Source: Fibrobacterota bacterium
GTDB lineage: Bacteria > Fibrobacterota > Fibrobacteria > UBA11236
Reading direction: 5' to 3'
DNA length: 64,000 nt
Assembly (NCBI GenBank): GCA_947466585.1
Contig: CANIEU010000003.1
Location: 62,001-126,000, forward strand
Part shown: in pieces, positions 14,855-24,672 of the stretch
Numbering within the stretch: the stretch's first letter is position 1
Layout of the letters: each line of letters opens with the position of its first letter
Notes under the pieces: generated by a model
Told to the model about the DNA's origin: nothing
The model's input: only the letters and a program-made list of their open reading frames with translations
The model's database searches: none
Made by a program: the position numbers and the translations under genes

Positions 14855-16786
14855 ATGAAAAAACTGCTGCTCCAATCGCTCGCACTCCCTGCGGTCCAGA
14901 TCTTTTTCGATCTCGCGATGCGCGCGCTTTGGGTTTCCAAGGGCGGGTCCAAGTGGCGTCTGGCGGTCTACCTGACGGGACTGTTCGCCTGCTGGGCGCT
15001 CTCGTTTGTGTTCGTTGCCACGGTTTCGTTGCTGCGTCGCACGGGGCCTTGGCCGGCGCGGATCGCGGCGGGAGCGTTTGCGGTGTTCCACACCGGAATG
15101 CTCACCTCGAATTTTTTCATGTTCCGATTCTTCGGCGAGTACGTGTTTCCCGGTTCCATCGCCTTCTTGTTCGACAAAGCCTACCTCGCAGACTATGTGC
15201 GCACTTTCGGCGGCGTGGGTCCGGTCGCGGCGCTGCTGGCGATCTGGGCGGCATTCTTCCTGTGCGTGCGTCCCTGGGGCAAACCCTCGGGGCATCCGCT
15301 TCTGATTCTGCCTCTACTGGCGGTGGTGGCCGTGACGGGCGTCATGGCGCTCAATTCCAACGACAAAAAAAGCGAGTTCCGCATGCCGCCCGACGTGGTC
15401 GGGGTGGAATCGTTGGCGAAACACTTTCTGCGCGTGCGCGACCAGATCTGGCCGCTCAGACCAGCGGATCGACTCCCCGTGCGTGCCCGCACGGGCGGGC
15501 CCCGACCGAGCGTCGTGCTGCTGATGATCCACGAAAGCATGGGCACACGCTCGCTCGCCTTTATTGAAGGCGCGCGCATGCACGGTGGTCCCTTGGGCGG
15601 CATGCCGCGCCTCGCGAACCGGATGCGCCGCGACAGTGCGGATTTCTTTGTGATGCAGCGTGCCTATACTAACGCCGTGGCCACACAGGTGAGCATGGCC
15701 TCCATCTTCTCGGGCGTTTCCCCAGAAGAAAGCCAACGCAAATTGCACTGCATGCCGATGTTGTGGGATTTGGCCAAGGCCGCCGGGTACAAAACCGCCT
15801 ACTTTACTTCGCAGCGTTTGCGCTGGGCGACCTTGAGCGACTTCCTCCTCAAAGAACCGCTTGACACCTTGGTTTCACGCGAGAATACCGACTTCCCTCC
15901 GGCAAACGACATGGGGATCGACGATTTCCATATCGTGCATTCGATCGAAACATGGTTGGCCTCGCATCCCGACGAACCGCTTTTCATCGTATGGAACACC
16001 AATGCCATGCACGTGCCGCATCAGGAGACCAGCGAATTCGTCGATCTTTCCCAGGTTACCGGCGGCCGCTATGAAAAGGCGCTCTACCTGCTCGACACCG
16101 CTCTCGCACAGGTTTTCGGAGCACTTGAAAAATCCGGTCGCATGGAGGACGCGCTCATCCTGAGCACGGCCGATCACGGCGAAGAGCCTGAGCCGACGCA
16201 CGCACTCGCGCGTATCAACTCCTATTACGACGAATTTACCCGCATCCCCCTCTGGGTTCGGTTGCCCCGCTCCATGCGGGGAAGCGCTCCCGCCCGTGCC
16301 TTGCGTGATCGCCTCCACACACCTGTCGCCAATATCGATCTGGTGGCCAGCCTGGCGGCCTATTGGAATCTCGTACCGGACCGCAATGCTCCGGTTTCCA
16401 AAAAATCGGCGTCACGGTCGCGCAACAAATTCCCCGAAATGTGCTCTGTGGCGAACGGGCGGTTCCCGTGGTTGGGCGAAAGTCTATTCGACCGCAATCC
16501 GCCGACCGACCGCGTACTGGTGGCGCTTTCGACCAACGACATCCGTCATTGGGACGGCGACGGTTTCGGCTTGGTGCACGGCCCCTGGCGCATGGTCCTG
16601 TGGCCCGATTCCGGGCGCGCGCTCTACAACATCGACACCGACCCCCAACAGGCGCACAACGTGCTGGCCACCGCTCCCGACTCCGTGATGGCACCCTTTG
16701 AACAGCGTATCAAAGGTAGTCGTTGGTTGAACAAGATCTACACCCACCATCGCAAGCGCGAAACCGTGGAGCCGGGAAACGAATAG
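14855..16786 (+). CDS. Membrane-anchored sulfatase/alkaline-phosphatase-fold protein
   Basis: A 643-residue protein: four or five N-terminal membrane helices (residues about 5-165), then a periplasmic sulfatase-fold domain. Metal and nucleophile region: VVLLMIHESMGTRSL (about residues 221-235), with the likely catalytic threonine or serine in QVSMASIFSG. Later metal motifs are TNAMHVPHQ and STADHGEEPEPTHA. This is the architecture of phosphoethanolamine transferases and lipoteichoic acid synthase-like enzymes, which move phospho-groups onto lipid A, glycans or polyglycerol phosphate. The substrate is unknown. The next gene downstream encodes a glycosyltransferase on the same strand, and the polysaccharide operon follows, so modification of a surface glycan is a fair inference. 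Confidence 0.82.
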   Translation: MKKLLLQSLALPAVQIFFDLAMRALWVSKGGSKWRLAVYLTGLFACWALSFVFVATVSLLRRTGPWPARIAAGAFAVFHTGMLTSNFFMFRFFGEYVFPGSIAFLFDKAYLADYVRTFGGVGPVAALLAIWAAFFLCVRPWGKPSGHPLLILPLLAVVAVTGVMALNSNDKKSEFRMPPDVVGVESLAKHFLRVRDQIWPLRPADRLPVRARTGGPRPSVVLLMIHESMGTRSLAFIEGARMHGGPLGGMPRLANRMRRDSADFFVMQRAYTNAVATQVSMASIFSGVSPEESQRKLHCMPMLWDLAKAAGYKTAYFTSQRLRWATLSDFLLKEPLDTLVSRENTDFPPANDMGIDDFHIVHSIETWLASHPDEPLFIVWNTNAMHVPHQETSEFVDLSQVTGGRYEKALYLLDTALAQVFGALEKSGRMEDALILSTADHGEEPEPTHALARINSYYDEFTRIPLWVRLPRSMRGSAPARALRDRLHTPVANIDLVASLAAYWNLVPDRNAPVSKKSASRSRNKFPEMCSVANGRFPWLGESLFDRNPPTDRVLVALSTNDIRHWDGDGFGLVHGPWRMVLWPDSGRALYNIDTDPQQAHNVLATAPDSVMAPFEQRIKGSRWLNKIYTHHRKRETVEPGNE

Positions 16787-16851
16787 TCGGGTCGAGTCCT
16801 CACCTCGACCGTTCTTCGTCCGGTCCAATTTCCGGTCTGGAACTAGTTTTC

Positions 16852-18006
16852 ATGCCGCCCATGTACGACGTCATTCTCACCTGCAACTATTCGCCGTGGT
16901 CGTCGTACCGTGGCGGGGGACAGAAGTCCACCCACATGATCGCGACGGAACTGGCACGCAACGGCTTGCGCGTCTGCGTGGTCTACAGCCGGGGAATCTT
17001 CGAGCGGATTCCGGTTCCGGAAAACCTTCCCTATGACGTAAGGTGGGCCTTCTTCTTCGCGATCAAACCGGGGATCTCCTCGCCGCTGCGGTTTCTTAAC
17101 GGTCTTTCCTTTTACCGCAGCGTTCGCCGCATGTCGACAAAGCGGACCGTGCTGCACGGCAACGGCGACGAGGCCGCCCTGCTCGGATCGATCCGCGACA
17201 AAAAGAAATTCGTGTACAGCCATCGCTATCCCGGTTTTGAACCGTTCATGTTCCAGACCCACTGGGGAACGTGGAAGACGCGCTTGTCGGTGTTTTTCCG
17301 GGAGCCGCGCTTCACCGCCATCGCGCTCGCCTTGCGCGGCGCCAAGGCGGTCGCATGCACCAGCGCATCCTCGGCAGATCAACTACGCGCTTGCTTTCAG
17401 GTTCCCGATTCAAAGGTGTGCGTCATTCCCAACGGCATCGACCCCGCCTTTCTCGAGGTCGCTCCTCCGGACGCTTCCGCACGTGGCGTGGTCTACTACG
17501 GCCGCATGACGCGGGCGAAGGGTGTCGATATCCTGCTGCGAGCCTACGCCGGCCTTTCTCCGGATCTGCGTGCGAACCATCCACTCACGTTGATCGGCGA
17601 TGGACCCGCTCTTTCCGAACTGCGGGCGCTGGCTACCGAACTCGGTTTGACGGGCAGTCCTCATTGGATCGCTTGGCTCGATTCCGATGCCCTGGCGCGC
17701 GAAATCGCGGCGCATCGCCTCGCCGCGCTGCCCTCGCGCGAAGAGTCGTTCGGCAACACCATGCTCGAGACATTGGCCACCGGGGCCGCGCTTGTCACCA
17801 CGCGCGCGGGGTCGATTCCCGAGGTGGTCGGCGATCAGGCGCTCTTGGTGGAACCGGACGATGTCGCCGGGTTGCGCGCGGCGATCGAACGGGAACTCGC
17901 GACCACACCCGATCCGCAGAAGGCGGCCGTCCGACGCGAGTACGTGCGTACGCGCTATGCATGGGCCCGCACCGCGGAAGCGTATCGGGATTTATACGAG
18001 GCTTGA
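16852..18006 (+). CDS. GT4-family glycosyltransferase
   Basis: A 384-residue GT-B fold enzyme. The N-terminal domain has the GGGQKSTHMIATELARNG loop and HGNGDEAALLG. The C-terminal domain has VCVIPNGIDPAFLEV, VVYYGRMTRAKGVDILLRA and the E-x7-E nucleotide-sugar motif in SREESFGNTMLETLATGA (near residues 297-314), then GSIPEVVGD. It transfers a sugar from a nucleotide donor at the cytosolic membrane face. Start 16852 (MPPMYDV) or 16861. It follows the sulfatase gene by 65 bp and converges with the wecB operon, separated by only 19 bp. Confidence 0.88.
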   Translation: MPPMYDVILTCNYSPWSSYRGGGQKSTHMIATELARNGLRVCVVYSRGIFERIPVPENLPYDVRWAFFFAIKPGISSPLRFLNGLSFYRSVRRMSTKRTVLHGNGDEAALLGSIRDKKKFVYSHRYPGFEPFMFQTHWGTWKTRLSVFFREPRFTAIALALRGAKAVACTSASSADQLRACFQVPDSKVCVIPNGIDPAFLEVAPPDASARGVVYYGRMTRAKGVDILLRAYAGLSPDLRANHPLTLIGDGPALSELRALATELGLTGSPHWIAWLDSDALAREIAAHRLAALPSREESFGNTMLETLATGAALVTTRAGSIPEVVGDQALLVEPDDVAGLRAAIERELATTPDPQKAAVRREYVRTRYAWARTAEAYRDLYEA

Positions 18007-18025
18007 ACGGTTTTAAAGACTGGTT

Positions 18026-19144
18026 CTAGACGCCCAACACTTCGGCGATCTTGCCGACGATGCGAGCACTCGCCTTGCCGTCACCATAGGGATTTCCCGC
18101 ACGCCCCATGCGGTTCCGCTCGACCGAATCCGCAAGCAGCCGTGTGGTTTCACGCCGGATGTCTTCCGGATTCGTGCCCACCAGCTTGACGACACCCGTA
18201 TGAACGGCTTCGGGTCGCTCGGTTTCGTTCCGGAGAACCAACACCGGGATTCCCAATGTGGGCGCCTCCTCCTGAACCCCACCCGAATCGGTCAGGATCA
18301 AATAGGCGCGTTGCATTAGAAGCGCGAAATCGAAATAGTCCATCGGTGCGATCAGCTGGATGTTGGGGACCTCACCCAGAATGCGTTTCGCGGGTTCCTG
18401 GACGTTCGGGTTCAGATGGACCGGGTAAACCCATTCCGTATCCGGATGGGCCAACGCGAGTTCGCGGATGGTTTCAAACACGCCTTCCAAGGTGGCTCCG
18501 AAGCTCTCGCGACGGTGCAAAGTCACCAAGACCAGTCTTTTTGCGCCTAGTACTTCATCGGGAGACTTGCGGGTTGCCGAATCCCCAACGGTCAAAAGCA
18601 ATGCATCCACTCCGGTATTCCCGGTCACCAAAATGGTTTCCGGAGAAATGTTTTCACGCAACAGGTTCTCGCGGTTCGACTCGGTGGGGCAGAAGTTCCA
18701 GTCGGCGCACACTGAAATCATGCGTCGGTTGACTTCTTCGGGAAACGGAAAATATTTGTTGTCGGTTCGAAGTCCGGCCTCTACGTGACCGACGGGTATC
18801 TTGGCATAAAATGCCGCAAGTGCGCCGAGAAATGCGGTGGTGGTATCGCCTTGAACGAGAAGAAAATCCGGTTTCACCTGCGTGAACGCAGCTTCGAAAG
18901 CCGCCAGGGCCTTGCTGCTGAGCCGGAACAACGATTGGTTCGGCTCCATGAGGTCCATCTCCACCTCGACTGGAATCCGGAAGCGTTCCAATATCGGTTC
19001 CAACATTTGACGATGTTGGCCGGTGGAAATCACACGTACCTCGAGGCCGGGATGGCGCAACAATTCCAGAACGACCGGCGCCATCTTGATGGCTTCGGGA
19101 CGAGTGCCGAACACCACGGCGACGACGGGTTTGCGGTCGGTCAT
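18026..19144 (-). CDS. wecB: UDP-N-acetylglucosamine 2-epimerase (non-hydrolysing)
   Basis: A 372-residue enzyme converting UDP-GlcNAc to UDP-ManNAc, precursor of ManNAc or ManNAcA residues in surface polysaccharide. Typical motifs are VVFGTRPEAIKMAPVVLEL (residues 10-28), STGQHRQML, LVQGDTTTAFLGALAAF, VGHVEAGLRTD, VTGNTGVDAL and TDSGGVQEEAPTLGIPVLVL. Length is standard. It is the last gene of a four-gene operon: its ATG overlaps the stop of the preceding glycosyltransferase (ATGA, 19141-19144). No UDP-ManNAc dehydrogenase gene follows. Confidence 0.95.
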   Translation of the reverse strand: MTDRKPVVAVVFGTRPEAIKMAPVVLELLRHPGLEVRVISTGQHRQMLEPILERFRIPVEVEMDLMEPNQSLFRLSSKALAAFEAAFTQVKPDFLLVQGDTTTAFLGALAAFYAKIPVGHVEAGLRTDNKYFPFPEEVNRRMISVCADWNFCPTESNRENLLRENISPETILVTGNTGVDALLLTVGDSATRKSPDEVLGAKRLVLVTLHRRESFGATLEGVFETIRELALAHPDTEWVYPVHLNPNVQEPAKRILGEVPNIQLIAPMDYFDFALLMQRAYLILTDSGGVQEEAPTLGIPVLVLRNETERPEAVHTGVVKLVGTNPEDIRRETTRLLADSVERNRMGRAGNPYGDGKASARIVGKIAEVLGV

Positions 19145-20310
19145 ACTTTTCCCTTTGCCTGGCGCGCCGAGGCCAGAGTGGATTCATAGGCCTGGACCGT
19201 GCGGGCCGCGCAACGGATCCACGAAAAGTTTTCGGTGACGCTTTCCCGCGCGCGAAGTCCCATTTCCAAAATGGAAGCTCGTTTCGAGAACATCTCCACC
19301 AGAATTTCACCCAAGCGCCGATGGTTTTCCACGGGAAACAATTTTCCGTTGGCGCCGTCGAACACGAATTCCGGTATTCCGCCGACGCGGCTGCCGACTA
19401 CGGGAAGGCCGCAGGCCATGGCTTCAAGCCCCGCGAGCGACACGGCTTCGGCGCGCGAGGGAAGGGCCGCTAGGTCCGCAAGCCTCAAATGGGGGGGCAT
19501 TGCGAGGCGGGGCTGGCTGCCGCAGAAAATCACGCGATCCCGCACTCCCAATTTATTTGAAAGCGCTACGAGTTCCGGCTTTTGTTCTCCGTCACCCACG
19601 AGCAGAACTTTCAGCTGTGGCAAGGCTTCTTTAACATCAGCCACGGCCCGCACCAACACGTCCACGCCGTTTTTTGGATCGAGCCGACGTGGGACGACGA
19701 CGACCTGGTCTCCGGCAACGAGGCCGTAGGCCTTGAGAAGATCGGGGTCGCGGGCGCCGGGGCAAAAATCCCGGGTATTCACACCGTTGGGGATGTAATG
19801 GATGCGGTCCCGAGGATACCGTGCTTCCACTGACTTTTCCAGCAGTTCGGTCGAAGGCGTGAGAATCGTATCCGCCATGCTCAACATCAAGGGCATCTGG
19901 AACTTGCGCCGCCAAGGGCTCTTCATGCGGCGTAAGAATCCCGAACTGTGGTTCGTGAAGACGCGCGGAAGGCCGCGTGCGGCAAAACGTACCCCCCATG
20001 TTTCCCAGGCCAGATTATGCCAATGCACGATATCATACCGATCACGTCCGAGTTGACGACGAATGTCGAAGTATACCCGGAAGGTGTTTACGATGTACCC
20101 GAAATAATTGCGTCGGTAGGGTCTATTCAGCAAGAGCCGGGCTCCAGCCGGAAGCGGGGGGATGGGTTGGCCGGCGAGCAGGTGGGAATGCCCCGCCAGC
20201 AGGTCGACTTGATGCCCTGCCTGCGCGAGCTCACGAACCAACTCATAGACGTGTGCGGCGATTCCCCCCGGATTCGGCAAGTAGTCGTCGCTGACCATCA
20301 AGATTTTCAC
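19141..20310 (-). CDS. GT4-family glycosyltransferase
   Basis: A 389-residue GT-B enzyme. N-terminal MKILMVSDDYLPNPGGIAAH and YELVRELAQAGHQVDLL; C-terminal IHYIPNGVNTRDFCPG, VVVPRRLDPKNGVDVLVRA and the donor motif SRAEAVSLAGLEAMACGLPV. The start is GTG at 20310, which overlaps the flippase stop codon (GTGA, 20307-20310) and gives the canonical N-terminus of the family. Translation is therefore probably coupled. It presumably adds one sugar of the repeat unit exported by the neighbouring flippase. Confidence 0.88.
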   Translation of the reverse strand: MKILMVSDDYLPNPGGIAAHVYELVRELAQAGHQVDLLAGHSHLLAGQPIPPLPAGARLLLNRPYRRNYFGYIVNTFRVYFDIRRQLGRDRYDIVHWHNLAWETWGVRFAARGLPRVFTNHSSGFLRRMKSPWRRKFQMPLMLSMADTILTPSTELLEKSVEARYPRDRIHYIPNGVNTRDFCPGARDPDLLKAYGLVAGDQVVVVPRRLDPKNGVDVLVRAVADVKEALPQLKVLLVGDGEQKPELVALSNKLGVRDRVIFCGSQPRLAMPPHLRLADLAALPSRAEAVSLAGLEAMACGLPVVGSRVGGIPEFVFDGANGKLFPVENHRRLGEILVEMFSKRASILEMGLRARESVTENFSWIRCAARTVQAYESTLASARQAKGKV

Positions 20311-21866
20311 GGCTGTTGCCCCGCTTCGATTTTCAGGAAATGTTTCCAGGCCTGACGAAAGTAGATCCAGTAGGCGAACCCTGCGGCGAGAAACAATGCC
20401 GCTCCCACCACAAGGGAGGGACGCCAAATGAGATAAACGAGAGCCGGAATTGTAAAAATCGCGGCCTCAATGCAGACCGAAATGAAATAAGGCCGGTCGA
20501 ACACCCAGGTCTTGAGACGCCACCGTAGTACTCCCATGCAGAGCAGTCCGCTCAACAGGTGCGAGATACCGGTTGCAGTCGCCGCTCCTTCCATCCCGAA
20601 ATGCGGAATCAGGAGCGTGTTGAAGCCGAAGGTGCATGCGAAAAACAGAGCCTGCGCCAAGGGGATTGCCCAGGTTTTTCCGAGCCCCATCAAAAGCTGC
20701 GTCGAAAAACCGAACGGTGCGATCACAACTAAAAAACCCAATGTGATCAACAAGGTGTGCTGACCCGATCCGTAGGCGGGTGAAATCAAGCCCAGCAATT
20801 CGCGTCCGAAAAACAACACAAGAAAGAAAAAGGGAATCTGGGCAGAAAGCACGATCCAAGTCACATGGTTGAACTTTTGCCGCCCTTCCCGGGTGAGGGT
20901 TTTGCCACCCCGTGAAAATACCGACAACATGATCCCGTCGAAACTCTGCCGCACCGATCGCAGGGTATTTGCGACCATCACGATCACCGAATAGACCTCG
21001 ACGGCTTGTAATCCTACGAATCGCGCCAGCAACAGGATATCCATACGGTAGGCAAGGCTCATTGCGAAATCGGTGCTTGCAAGCGGCAGGGAAAACTTGA
21101 TCATATCGCGAGGAACCTTGGCACTGCCAGACCACTCCCGTAGGCTCATTGGAAATGCGCGGAGGAAGTAGAACAGCGACAGCCCGAACCCCAGGAAGCT
21201 ACCGAAGAGATAGGGGACCGCGAGCCCATGTGACTTGAAGGGCGTGAAGGCCATCAATGCCGCAGGTCCGAAGGTGGCGAGCGGGATGGCGATGTTGCGG
21301 ACGATGGCTTGAGGCAACAAGCGCCGTTTGTTGAGCAGCGCCTGCAGCATGAGCAGGGTCGTCGCCTGCAGGGGAATGGAAGCGAGAAAACAGGCGATGT
21401 TGAACCCGGTTGAACCCGGCGCACCATGACCGAATCCGCTCCATCCGGGAATCCACCCCATCCAATGCGCGCCGGCGCCGAGCGCAAGCAGAACGGCAAA
21501 GCCGAAAACGAAATTTGCGGCGCGCGAGAATACCCGAATAAAGGAAACGTCTCCGGGACGTTGGCCGTAAATCCAAACCACCCCGCGATCCATTCCGAAG
21601 GCCGCCAATCGAGTGAGGAGCAGGAGCACGGATTCGTAATACTTGAAAAACCCCCACTCGCCGCCTGCGTAAAGTTTGGCGCAGAAGAGTACAAGCAGTG
21701 GGCTGAGCACTTTGGAAGCATTGTCCACGATCATGAATCGGGAACCGTTGTGGATGAAATCCCGGTCTGCTCGAATATTCTTTTCGAGTTCCAGCCTGCG
21801 CTCGTGTTCGAGCGCAGTGCCGTCGGCCGGATCTTCTTCTGGAAGGAGGGGTGATTCAACGGTCAT
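20307..21866 (-). CDS. Polysaccharide flippase (Wzx/MATE-like)
   Basis: A 519-residue polytopic protein with 12 to 14 predicted membrane segments beginning near residue 45 (FMIVDNASKVLSPLLVLFCA), characteristic of the oligosaccharide flippase family that moves undecaprenyl-linked units across the inner membrane. A charged cytosolic N-terminus of about 40 residues, rich in Glu and Arg, precedes the first helix. It sits between two GT4 genes and overlaps both by 4 bp. No Wzy polymerase or chain-length regulator is visible, so the product may be a single repeat unit, or those genes lie elsewhere. Confidence 0.87.
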   Translation of the reverse strand: MTVESPLLPEEDPADGTALEHERRLELEKNIRADRDFIHNGSRFMIVDNASKVLSPLLVLFCAKLYAGGEWGFFKYYESVLLLLTRLAAFGMDRGVVWIYGQRPGDVSFIRVFSRAANFVFGFAVLLALGAGAHWMGWIPGWSGFGHGAPGSTGFNIACFLASIPLQATTLLMLQALLNKRRLLPQAIVRNIAIPLATFGPAALMAFTPFKSHGLAVPYLFGSFLGFGLSLFYFLRAFPMSLREWSGSAKVPRDMIKFSLPLASTDFAMSLAYRMDILLLARFVGLQAVEVYSVIVMVANTLRSVRQSFDGIMLSVFSRGGKTLTREGRQKFNHVTWIVLSAQIPFFFLVLFFGRELLGLISPAYGSGQHTLLITLGFLVVIAPFGFSTQLLMGLGKTWAIPLAQALFFACTFGFNTLLIPHFGMEGAATATGISHLLSGLLCMGVLRWRLKTWVFDRPYFISVCIEAAIFTIPALVYLIWRPSLVVGAALFLAAGFAYWIYFRQAWKHFLKIEAGQQP

Positions 21867-23056
21867 GGTTGGGCCGTTCCCTGCATCAGTGCGAGGAACT
21901 TGTCACCGGTGGCTTCCCAAGTGAGGCCTTCCAGAACGCGCTGCCGGGCGCGCTTGCCCATCCGAAGGGATTCCTCAGGATTCTGCAAGAGCCGCAGAAG
22001 GGCCTCGCGCAAGGCGTCGACGTTTTCCTGGGGCACGAGCAATCCGGTTTCGCCGTCAGCAACGGCATCTGCGATGCCGCCGGCACGGGTTGCAACTACC
22101 GGCACTTCGCACGCGCCCGCCTCAACGAGCACAATGCCGAAGCCCTCGATGTCGCGCGGCCCCTGCCTGCTCGGCATTGCGAAAACCGTGGCCATGCGAT
22201 AATGGTCCACGAGTACATCCTCTCCGATTCGGCCCGCAAAGGTCACCTGCTGCTCCACACCCAGTTCGGCGACGAGGGCGCGCAGGCGGGCTTCTTCCGG
22301 CCCTTCGCCACCGATCACGAGCCGCGCGGTGGGCACCTTTTGAAGCACACCCGGCAGGGCGCGGATCAACAGATCGTGCCCCTTGCGGGGCACCAGACGG
22401 GCGAGGGCGAGAATGACCGGAGCATCACCCACGCCGTAACGGGAACGCAGGCTCGGAGAGGAGTCCGCGTCTCCGGGAGAAAACCGAACCGGATCAACCC
22501 CCGGGTTGATCCGCGCCACCCGACCGCGGGGTCGACCAGTCCTGCGAAGCAACTGTTCAATTGCGGTGCTCACCGGAACGGCAATGTCGGCGCGTCGAAA
22601 CGCGGCGCGGCACAAGAGCCCGTGAAACGGAATCAGCACGCTGGTCAGCAGTTCGCGCCCGTGCGCGAGCACCACGCTGCGATGCCTGTGCGCTCCCGTT
22701 CCGGGCGACCGGGAGATCAACAACTCGGGGAGGGAGGATTGCCACTGGGCGTAGATCACTGCGGTATAGCCGCCTTCGCGGATCAAACGTGGCAAACGAA
22801 ACATTAGGGGCAGGAACAACCATGAGGAATGGATCCGCACCCGCGTGACGGGAATTTCGGAGGGCAAGGGTGAGGGGGCGTCGGGTTTGCCCGGGCAGAC
22901 CACCGCGACGTGATGTCCGCGCTTGCTGAAATGGCGCACCAGTTCGAGCATGTATGCCTGAATCCCCCCGGCCTCGGGTGGGAAATCCTGCGTCACCACG
23001 AGAATCCGCTGCAGGGAAGGCGGGGCCTTTTCCAGAAGTGTGGGCGATGCGGGCAT
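21863..23056 (-). CDS. GT4-family glycosyltransferase, first gene of the polysaccharide operon
   Basis: A 397-residue GT-B enzyme. N-terminal ILVVTQDFPPEAGGIQAYML (near residues 18-37) and RHFSKRGHHVAVV; C-terminal VARINPGVDPVRFSPG, ILALARLVPRKGHDLLIRA, LVIGGEGPEEARLRAL and the donor motif IEGFGIVLVEAGACEVPVV. It leads a four-gene run (this gene, flippase, GT4, wecB) in which every junction overlaps by 4 bp. A minus-strand TAGCTTTA box lies about 14 bp before the ATG, with no Shine-Dalgarno. Confidence 0.88.
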   Translation of the reverse strand: MPASPTLLEKAPPSLQRILVVTQDFPPEAGGIQAYMLELVRHFSKRGHHVAVVCPGKPDAPSPLPSEIPVTRVRIHSSWLFLPLMFRLPRLIREGGYTAVIYAQWQSSLPELLISRSPGTGAHRHRSVVLAHGRELLTSVLIPFHGLLCRAAFRRADIAVPVSTAIEQLLRRTGRPRGRVARINPGVDPVRFSPGDADSSPSLRSRYGVGDAPVILALARLVPRKGHDLLIRALPGVLQKVPTARLVIGGEGPEEARLRALVAELGVEQQVTFAGRIGEDVLVDHYRMATVFAMPSRQGPRDIEGFGIVLVEAGACEVPVVATRAGGIADAVADGETGLLVPQENVDALREALLRLLQNPEESLRMGKRARQRVLEGLTWEATGDKFLALMQGTAQP

Positions 23057-23179
23057 TTCCGGGGTAAAGCTAATTTCTGGCCGTATCCCCTGCTTTCTTT
23101 ACGGTGTTTTAAGGGAAGTGTCGTGCGCTCCGGATTACGGACGTGTACCTTTGCAGACAGCCCGACTGGACGCACCCAC

Positions 23180-24661
23180 GTGAAATCGCACCGCCTCCTT
23201 TCGCTTTTGACCCTGATGGTGGTCGCCGCTCTGCCCGCACCGGGAGCGGATGTCACGGACACGAAAAGGGGACACGAGTCGCGGAAGTCGACGGAAACCA
23301 AACCGGTCGACTCCGAACCGGACAGCCTCTCGGTCATCGTCCGCATTGTGGATTTCGTCGCCCACCCGACCCTGCAGGTCGTGACCTGGCCGCTGCAGCA
23401 CGTGGTCGCCCCGGGGGTCGAGTTTCTGACCTATCCCACGCAGCCGCCCATCCGATATTTTCTGCAGGAGAATGTGATCGACCGCGCCACGGGTCTGTTC
23501 CAGTTCGGTCCCTCCCAAGACTTCAGTATTTACCCGACCGTCAGCCTCGCTTCAGGCACGGCTTCGCGGACCGGCGCCACCCTGCGGCACCAGTCTCCCT
23601 TTGGCAGGGAAAATGAACGTCTCGCGGCTTACTTCCAGTACTACGTCAACGGAGATTACCGGATCCGAGCTTACCTGGCATCGCGCGGCCTTGGAGGCAC
23701 CCCCTTCAATGGAAAGGTGGGCTTCGCTCTGAACCGCCTGGAAAGCGGCCGATTTTTTCAACCCGAGGTGAACCTTCCTTTTTACCACGCGCTCAATTCG
23801 GAGAGTTACGAGACACAGCTCGATTATCCGGTATATGAGGAGTTTCGTTTGCGGGTTGGCTTCGACGTCCTCAATAACCGGTACGGAGAGGCGCCTCCCG
23901 TGGTCGCCGACCAGCCCTCGAATACGCTGACCAGCGGTTTTTTCCAAAGTGATACGGGCTTCGATCCCACCGGTGCTTATCGCGGCCTGAACCAGTCTTT
24001 TCTCGACCGCATGTGGCAGGTGGCCTTGGTGCGCGATACGCGCTCCAATGAAAATATTCCGCTGGACGGCAGCCGGTTCGAATTGGGCTGGAATTATCAC
24101 GACGTACAGCTGGACCATAGTTTTTACGAATGGAAGGGCCGTTACACCACCTACTTCAAGTTGGGTGCGGAACGCTACGAGATTACCGCCCGCGAAGAAA
24201 AGCAGCTCGGTGGCACCGCCATCGACCGGTTTGTGCGGCGCCTGGAATACCAACGGCTCCGCCAGTCGATTTTCTCCAGGAAGGTCGTGGTATTCCAAGT
24301 GTTCGGCGGGCAAAGCTACGAGTTGCCGGGAAACAGCATGCCCGTGTACGGTCCGCAATCTCTTGGAAACGGCACGCCGCTGCGGGCTTATGCGGGTTCA
24401 CGCTACCGCAACTATGCGGTGACTGCGACCAGTATGGAATACCGCTTTCCGATCCTGCGCATCATGGACGGAACGGTCTTCAACGAGTACGGTGTGTTCG
24501 GGTCCTCGATGGGGGAACTCGACTTCAAGAACAACCTGCGCAACTCCTGGGGATTCGGCGTCCGGGTCCGCCAGCCCGACATGTTCCTGTTCCGCCTCGA
24601 AGCCGCGTTCCATGGGCTTTCGGGAATTGTTTTCAACGCCACCGCCGATACGCCGTTCTGA
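23180..24661 (+). CDS. Outer-membrane barrel protein of the bacterial surface antigen (Omp85/D15) type, no POTRA domain
   Basis: A 493-residue protein starting at GTG, with a signal peptide (residues 1-23, ending LPAPGA). Residues 30-100 are a hydrophobic-amphipathic stretch naming itself by repeated proline and tyrosine (VAPGVEFLTYPTQPPIRYF); the rest is a 16-strand-like barrel with aromatic strand ends such as LAAYFQYYVNGDYRIRAYLA and FGVRVRQPDMFLFRLEAAFH. The end resembles the Omp85 C-terminal strands. No POTRA repeats are seen, so it is not BamA itself. It is divergent from the polysaccharide operon and might be an export or surface protein; that link is only positional. Confidence 0.65.
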   Translation: MKSHRLLSLLTLMVVAALPAPGADVTDTKRGHESRKSTETKPVDSEPDSLSVIVRIVDFVAHPTLQVVTWPLQHVVAPGVEFLTYPTQPPIRYFLQENVIDRATGLFQFGPSQDFSIYPTVSLASGTASRTGATLRHQSPFGRENERLAAYFQYYVNGDYRIRAYLASRGLGGTPFNGKVGFALNRLESGRFFQPEVNLPFYHALNSESYETQLDYPVYEEFRLRVGFDVLNNRYGEAPPVVADQPSNTLTSGFFQSDTGFDPTGAYRGLNQSFLDRMWQVALVRDTRSNENIPLDGSRFELGWNYHDVQLDHSFYEWKGRYTTYFKLGAERYEITAREEKQLGGTAIDRFVRRLEYQRLRQSIFSRKVVVFQVFGGQSYELPGNSMPVYGPQSLGNGTPLRAYAGSRYRNYAVTATSMEYRFPILRIMDGTVFNEYGVFGSSMGELDFKNNLRNSWGFGVRVRQPDMFLFRLEAAFHGLSGIVFNATADTPF

Positions 24662-24672
24662 CGGCGTATCGC

